Assembly: GCA_002340985.1 (NCBI GenBank)
Contig: DDNC01000009.1
Span: 20,013 to 84,012 of the forward strand
Direction of reading: 5' to 3'
Source of the DNA: Firmicutes bacterium UBA2530
GTDB taxonomy: Bacteria; Bacillota; Clostridia; Tissierellales; Sedimentibacteraceae
Length of the DNA stretch: 64,000 bases
The translations under genes and the position numbers were made by a program. Position 1 is the first letter of the stretch. Each line of letters starts with the position of its first letter. The notes beneath the pieces were generated by a model. The model was not told the origin of the DNA. It saw nothing but the letters and a program-made list of their open reading frames with translations, and did no database searches. Shown piece after piece: positions 59,266 to 64,000 of the stretch.

Positions 59266-61293
59266 TTAAAAAAGTGAAAGTAATACGCCGCCGAACTTGG
59301 CAATCATCGGCCCGAATACCAATGAAACAACTGTCATAAGCTTAATTAATATGTTTATTGAAGGTCCTGATGTATCCTTGAATGGGTCACCTACAGTATC
59401 TCCCACAACAGCTGCCTTATGAGCATCGCTTCCTTTTCCGCCGTGTGTGCCGCCTTCAATATATTTTTTAGCATTATCCCATGCTCCGCCGGCATTTGAC
59501 ATAAATATAGCCATCAATACACCTGTTACCAGAGCTCCTGCCTGCAATCCTCCAAGAGCCTCAGCTCCAAGAAGGAATCCAACTACCAATGGAACAACAA
59601 CTGCCAAAAGTCCTGGAACTATCATTTCTCTTAATGCCGCAGCGGTAGAAATATCAACGCATCTTCTATAGTCAGGTTTTTGTTTTCCTTCCATTATTCC
59701 CGGCATTTCTTTGAACTGTCTTCTTACTTCTTCTATCATTGAGAAAGCAGCCTTACCAACAGCACTCATTGTTATAGCTGAGAACAGGAACGGCAGCATG
59801 CCTCCGATAAATAAGCCTGCAATAACCATAGGATCAGTTAAGTTTATTGTTGTGATTCCTACAGACTGAGTATAAGATGCAAAGAGTGCAAGAGCTGTCA
59901 ATGCTGCTGAACCGATTGCAAATCCTTTACCTATTGCTGCTGTTGTATTTCCAACTGAGTCAAGCTTGTCAGTTATTTCTCTTACTTCGTGAGGAAGCTC
60001 GCACATTTCAGCAATGCCGCCCGCATTGTCTGATATAGGTCCGTAAGCGTCAACTGCGACAGTCATACCTGCTGTTGACAGCATCCCTACAGCGGCGAGA
60101 GCTATTCCGTACAATCCTTTTATAGAATCTACACCGTTAGGAGTATAGCCTGCTATCATGTATGCTCCTATTATACCAATTGCAAGAACAACCATAGGAT
60201 ATCCTGTAGATCTCATTCCAACTGAAAGACCGCTGATTATTGTTGTAGCAGCTCCTGTTTCAGACTGGTCTGCAATTTCTTTTACATATTTATAGTCGCC
60301 TGAAGTATAAATTTCAGTAATTTTAGCAATTATTAATCCTACTGCTGAGCCAAATACTATTGCCCAGAAAGGAAGTAAGCTTCCAAGTATTGAATTGCTC
60401 AGGAAGAACGAAGCAACCATAACTATGGCAGAGCTTGCATATGTACCCATGTTCAAAGCTTTTTGAGGATTTGAGCCTTCTTTGCCTTTAACGAACATTG
60501 TACCGATTATTGAAGCCAATATACCAACTGCTGAAACCATCAGTGCAAATAAAACTCCTTTGTCACCGTCAAATGCAATAACACCTAAGGTTATTGCAGA
60601 TACAATAGCTCCTACATATGATTCAAATAAGTCAGCTCCCATACCTGCAACGTCACCTACGTTGTCACCTACGTTGTCTGCTATAACAGCAGGGTTTCTT
60701 GGGTCGTCTTCTGGTATACCGGATTCAACCTTACCCACAAGGTCTGCTCCTACGTCTGCAGCTTTAGTATAAATTCCGCCGCCCACACGAGCAAACAATG
60801 CGATGGATGAAGCACCAAGACTGAAGCCTGTAATTACACTTGCATCCTTAAATATCATCCAGAACGCTCCAAGACCTGAAAGACCAAGTCCAACAACAAC
60901 CATTCCCATTACTGAACCGCCTGAGAAGGCAACGTCAAGAGCTTTATTCATTCCGAATTCTTTCGCCGCATTTGCTGTTCTAACATTTGCTTTGGTTGCA
61001 ACTGTCATTCCGAAATATCCCGCTAATACGGAAAATCCGGAACCAATGGCATATGCCAAAGCTGTAGTCCAGCCTATTGCAAATCCAAGTACTACGAATA
61101 GTATAATTGCAAAAATTCCAACCGATTTGTATTCCCTTGCAAGGAATGCCATTGCACCTTCATGAATAAAAGAAGAAATTTCCTTCATTCTTTCAGTGCC
61201 CGGATCAACCTTGTTAATGCTTGATGCCTTGTAATAAGCAAAAAGCAATGCCAAAACTCCCGCTATAGGAGCTATCATTAATGTACCACCCAT
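59266..61293 (-). CDS. hppA: Membrane-bound ion-pumping pyrophosphatase
   Basis: 675 residues, about 16 hydrophobic segments. The hallmark DVGADLVGKVESGIPEDDPR and DNVGDNVGDVAGMGADLFES are intact, as is the C-terminal GDTVGDPFKDTSGPSINILI. GNTTAAIGKGFAIGSA has Ala at the position that is Lys in K+-independent enzymes, so a K+-dependent type is predicted. It couples pyrophosphate hydrolysis to H+ and/or Na+ export. Its own terminator and palindromic upstream site suggest separate control. Confidence 0.96.
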   Translation of the reverse strand: MGGTLMIAPIAGVLALLFAYYKASSINKVDPGTERMKEISSFIHEGAMAFLAREYKSVGIFAIILFVVLGFAIGWTTALAYAIGSGFSVLAGYFGMTVATKANVRTANAAKEFGMNKALDVAFSGGSVMGMVVVGLGLSGLGAFWMIFKDASVITGFSLGASSIALFARVGGGIYTKAADVGADLVGKVESGIPEDDPRNPAVIADNVGDNVGDVAGMGADLFESYVGAIVSAITLGVIAFDGDKGVLFALMVSAVGILASIIGTMFVKGKEGSNPQKALNMGTYASSAIVMVASFFLSNSILGSLLPFWAIVFGSAVGLIIAKITEIYTSGDYKYVKEIADQSETGAATTIISGLSVGMRSTGYPMVVLAIGIIGAYMIAGYTPNGVDSIKGLYGIALAAVGMLSTAGMTVAVDAYGPISDNAGGIAEMCELPHEVREITDKLDSVGNTTAAIGKGFAIGSAALTALALFASYTQSVGITTINLTDPMVIAGLFIGGMLPFLFSAITMSAVGKAAFSMIEEVRRQFKEMPGIMEGKQKPDYRRCVDISTAAALREMIVPGLLAVVVPLVVGFLLGAEALGGLQAGALVTGVLMAIFMSNAGGAWDNAKKYIEGGTHGGKGSDAHKAAVVGDTVGDPFKDTSGPSINILIKLMTVVSLVFGPMIAKFGGVLLSLF

Positions 61294-61370
61294 TAAAATC
61301 TTTCCTCCGTTGTTAAATTATTTAATTTTTAAGATAACGGCTATCCCGTTACTTATCCGCATTAAAATAT

Positions 61371-61396
61371 ATTCTAAATTCATATGAATATAGAAT
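61371..61396. promoter_or_regulatory. Palindrome upstream of hppA
   Basis: The 26 bases 61371-61396 are a near-perfect palindrome (arms ATTCTAAATTCAT and ATGAATATAGAAT, 12 of 13 pairs), 75 bases before the hppA start and 38 bases after secG. An operator or promoter element is possible. A second small stem (TAACGG/CCGTTA, 61334-61350) lies nearer to hppA and may end secG transcripts. Confidence 0.5.
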
Positions 61397-61433
61397 AATT
61401 ATACATACATTATTGCCAGATTATTGTAAAATA

Positions 61434-61664
61434 TTATTGAATAGCTACTAAAATCAATGATGCAATTAAGAAAACAACTGCTGAAATGGCTGTTGCCTTT
61501 TCAAGCTTGCCTTCATAGCTTCTTCCCTTATTTTTACCCCAGATTGATTCCGCTCCGCCTGCTATTTCACCTGACATTCCGGCTTGCTTGCCTGATTGAA
61601 GCAAAATACTTGCAATAAGAAATAAACTTGCAATTATCAGAAATATTCTTACTACTGTTTCCAC
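61434..61664 (-). CDS. secG: Preprotein translocase subunit SecG
   Basis: 76 residues with two membrane segments (VRIFLIIASLFLIASILLQS and AISAVVFLIASLILVAI) and the conserved SGKQAGMSGEIAGGAESIWG loop. SecG stabilises the SecYEG channel and aids SecA cycling. It is downstream of eno as in many Firmicutes. Confidence 0.95.
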   Translation of the reverse strand: METVVRIFLIIASLFLIASILLQSGKQAGMSGEIAGGAESIWGKNKGRSYEGKLEKATAISAVVFLIASLILVAIQ

Positions 61665-61780
61665 TGTTACACCTCCTATAACTGTCTTCTTATGAATAAC
61701 ATTTGAATTATAACATTAAAAGACCATTTAATCAACAATTTTTTAGCAACTAAATAACAATAGATTTATAACGATATGGA

Positions 61781-61813
61781 AGCAGGAATAATAACATACG
61801 TTATTCTCCTGCT
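61781..61813. terminator. Stem-loop after eno
   Basis: AGCAGGAATAATAAC (61781-61795) pairs with GTTATTCTCCTGCT (61800-61813) with one bulge. No strong T run on the minus strand, so probably a weak terminator or 3'-end protecting stem between eno and secG. Confidence 0.55.
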
Positions 61814-61822
61814 TTTCAGCAA

Positions 61823-63112
61823 TTACTTAATATTATAGAAAACCCCAAGGCCTTTGTACTGTGCCGCCGAGCCCAAAGAATCTTCTAATCTGAGCAGCTG
61901 GTTGTATTTTGCCACACGATCTATTCTTGACGGTGCTCCGGTTTTAATTTGTCCCGCATTTACCGCTATAACCAAGTCGGATATAGTTGTATCGTCAGTT
62001 TCACCTGAACGGTGTGATATTACCGCAGTATATCCTGCTCTTTCAGCCATTTCTATAGCATCGAGGGTTTCTGTGATTGTTCCTATCTGATTTAATTTAA
62101 TCAATATAGAATTTGCAACCTTCATATCAATACCTTTTTTAAGTCTTTCGGTATTTGTAACAAATAAATCGTCCCCTACAAGCTGAATTCTGCCGCCGAG
62201 CTTCTCAGTGAGCATTTTCCATCCTTCCCAGTCCTCTTCATTCATTCCATCTTCAATGGAGATAATCGGATATTTGTCAACCAGAGCGGCATAGAAATCA
62301 ACAATCTCTGCCTGAGTGAATTTTCTTCCTTCTCCCTCCAACGAATAAATCTTTGTTTCAGAATCATATAAATCTGTTGCGGCAACATCCAATGCCAGCA
62401 TTATATCTTTACCCGGAACATATCCAGCCTTTTCTATGGCTTCAACTATTGTTGCGAGAGCTTCTTCATTAGAAGATAGGTTAGGTGCAAAGCCTCCTTC
62501 GTCACCTACTGATGTGCTGAGACCCTTTGACTTCAGTACACCCTTTAAGCTGTGGAATACTTCGGTTCCCATTCTCAGAGCTTCCTTGAAGCAGCATGCT
62601 CCCACAGGCATAACCATGAATTCCTGTATGTCAACATTATTGTCCGCATGCTGTCCACCGTTTAATATATTCATCATAGGAACAGGAAATACCTTACCGT
62701 TTACTCCTCCTAAATATTGGTGCAGCTGTAACCCCAATGTATCGGCGGCTGCCTTGGCACATGCCATGGACACGCCAAGAATCGCATTTGCTCCTAATTT
62801 TCCCTTGTTTGGCGTTCCGTCAAGTTCAATCATAAGATTATCTATCAATACCTGATCTAATGCATCTCTTCCTATAAGCTCCGGCGCAATAATATTATTT
62901 ACATTATCAACCGCATTTTGCACACCCTTGCCCATGTATCTCGATGTATCCTTATCGCGGAGCTCAACTGCTTCAAAAGCTCCCGTCGAAGCACCTGACG
63001 GCACTCCTGCCCTGCCGAAACCGCCGCTTTCAGTGCATACCTCAACCTCTATGGTAGGATTTCCTCTTGAGTCCAATATCTCTCTTGCATAAACATCTGA
63101 TATAATTGTCAT
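61823..63112 (-). CDS. eno: Enolase
   Basis: 429 residues from ATG 63112 (GGAGG upstream; an ATG at 63124 overlaps gpmI's stop). ILDSRGNPTIEVEV, GVPSGASTGAFEAVELRD, the active region VGDEGGFAPNLSSNEEAL, SIEDGMNEEDWEGWKML, LVGDDLFVTN and SHRSGETDDT are intact. It converts 2-phosphoglycerate to phosphoenolpyruvate and may be a degradosome part. It follows gpmI by 11 bases: consecutive glycolytic steps in one operon. Confidence 0.98.
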   Translation of the reverse strand: MTIISDVYAREILDSRGNPTIEVEVCTESGGFGRAGVPSGASTGAFEAVELRDKDTSRYMGKGVQNAVDNVNNIIAPELIGRDALDQVLIDNLMIELDGTPNKGKLGANAILGVSMACAKAAADTLGLQLHQYLGGVNGKVFPVPMMNILNGGQHADNNVDIQEFMVMPVGACCFKEALRMGTEVFHSLKGVLKSKGLSTSVGDEGGFAPNLSSNEEALATIVEAIEKAGYVPGKDIMLALDVAATDLYDSETKIYSLEGEGRKFTQAEIVDFYAALVDKYPIISIEDGMNEEDWEGWKMLTEKLGGRIQLVGDDLFVTNTERLKKGIDMKVANSILIKLNQIGTITETLDAIEMAERAGYTAVISHRSGETDDTTISDLVIAVNAGQIKTGAPSRIDRVAKYNQLLRLEDSLGSAAQYKGLGVFYNIK

Positions 63113-63123
63113 TTCGACCTCCA

Positions 63124-64000
63124 TTATTTATTATTATGAATAATCAAGCTTTTTCCCGTCATTTCTTCGGGTTTCCCAAGTCCCATCAACTCAAGCATGG
63201 TTGGAGCAATATCGGCCAATATTCCTTCTTCCAGCTCAAAATTTTTAGGATTCCTGACAACGATGAACGGAACCTTGTTAGTAGAGTGAGAAGTAAGTTT
63301 CGCAAGTGTTGAAGGTTCAAGCATTTCTTCACAGTTTCCGTGGTCTGCTGTTATTATGGCCGTTCCTTCAGACCTTATTATGAAATTCACTATTTCTCCC
63401 AGGCATTTGTCAACGGCTTCAACCGCCTTAACTGCCGCCTCAATATCTCCTGTATGCCCTACCATGTCAGGATTTGCAAAGTTAATAATCATAACCTGAT
63501 ATATGTCCTTTTCAAGCTCCTCCATAATCATATCCTTAAGCTCAAATGCGCTCATTTCCGGCTTCAGGTCATATGTGGGAACATCCGGTGATGGTATGAG
63601 CTTTCTCACCTCGTGCTTGAACGGCTCTTCTATTTCTCCGTTGAAAAAATATGTAACGTGGGCATACTTTTCTGTTTCTGCCGCTCTCAACTGCTTATAG
63701 CCCTTGCTGCTCAGATATTCTCCAAGAGTGTTCTTCACAAAATGAGGCTTGAAAGCAATTTCAACATTTTCTATGTTCTTTTCGTACATTGTCATACAGA
63801 CAAACTTTACATTGACTTTTTTTCTGTCGAAATTTTCAAAGCTGTCATCCACAAAAGCTCTCGTAAGCTGTCTTGCACGATCAGGTCTGAAGTTGTAAAA
63901 AATTACGGCATCATTGTCCTTAATTGTTGCAACTTCTCCGCCTTCCTTTTCTATGAGCACAGGTCTTATGAATTCATCCGTTACGCCGTTTAAGTATGAC
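63124..64000 (-). CDS. gpmI: Phosphoglycerate mutase, 2,3-bisphosphoglycerate-independent (partial, N-terminus beyond the edge)
   Basis: 292 residues seen; the frame is open at the right edge. TDEFIRPVLI, DAVIFYNFRPDRARQLTRAF, VMIINFANPDMVGHTGDIEA, the metal-site segment IITADHGNCEEML and the ending LMGLGKPEEMTGKSLI match the C-terminal two-thirds of GpmI, a Mn2+-dependent enzyme that interconverts 3- and 2-phosphoglycerate. Missing part: the N-terminal Asp/Ser phosphatase motif. Confidence 0.96.
   Translation of the reverse strand, partial: SYLNGVTDEFIRPVLIEKEGGEVATIKDNDAVIFYNFRPDRARQLTRAFVDDSFENFDRKKVNVKFVCMTMYEKNIENVEIAFKPHFVKNTLGEYLSSKGYKQLRAAETEKYAHVTYFFNGEIEEPFKHEVRKLIPSPDVPTYDLKPEMSAFELKDMIMEELEKDIYQVMIINFANPDMVGHTGDIEAAVKAVEAVDKCLGEIVNFIIRSEGTAIITADHGNCEEMLEPSTLAKLTSHSTNKVPFIVVRNPKNFELEEGILADIAPTMLELMGLGKPEEMTGKSLIIHNNK

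Overview
The window comes from a low-GC Gram-positive bacterium, most likely a member of the Clostridia. The basis is the AT-rich DNA with strong Shine-Dalgarno sites, the host gene order gpmI-eno-secG ... rnr-smpB-ssrA, a K+-dependent-type membrane pyrophosphatase, and phage genes of the kinds found in clostridial prophages. I cannot name the species from sequence alone.

Layout. (1) 1-4056: left flank, with the start of an MGDG-synthase-like glycosyltransferase (cut by the window edge), a SAM methyltransferase, and a MarR regulator plus MATE efflux pair behind a promoter covered by a near-perfect 19-bp inverted repeat. (2) about 4076-14072: a 10 kb, very AT-rich defence island with an Mrr-type nuclease and a complete four-gene Wadjet system (jetD-jetA-jetB-jetC), bracketed by a 25-bp direct repeat that contains the ssrA 3'-end core. 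(3) about 14063-52366: a 38.3 kb prophage integrated at the 3' end of ssrA. It reads, from right to left, serine integrase, ImmA/repressor/Cro switch, early genes, DnaD-like organiser with a likely internal origin and a DnaC-like ATPase, DNA methyltransferase and PAPS-reductase-like genes, many tiny overlapping early genes, an ArpU-type late regulator, terminase, portal, scaffold, coat, short-tail and ejection proteins, fibre, holin and endolysin. The left tip holds two tandem tyrosine recombinases and one host-like small gene. No tape measure, tail tube or sheath gene is visible, so the virion is predicted to be short-tailed (podovirus-like). (4) 52358-64000: host backbone on the minus strand, ssrA, smpB, rnr, ddl, a membrane-anchored MurF-like ligase, an alpha/beta hydrolase, hppA, secG, eno and partial gpmI.

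How the parts fit. Joining the two prophage ends rebuilds a 50-bp site with perfect 11-bp inverted arms around the core ATGGAGGCGG, as expected for a serine-integrase attP. The matching rebuilt host site is about 40 bp with 5-bp arms. The integrase frame runs across the core, so its last residues differ between the circular and integrated forms. Both elements place an intrinsic terminator just outside the ssrA-proximal core, which would replace the native ssrA terminator. The Wadjet island therefore looks like an older or satellite-like insertion at the same tmRNA site, now stacked outside the prophage. The prophage also carries a Tad2-like (DUF2829) protein, a candidate anti-Thoeris factor.

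Limits: all family calls come from reading motifs in the translations. No database search was run, and many short phage genes have no recognised function.
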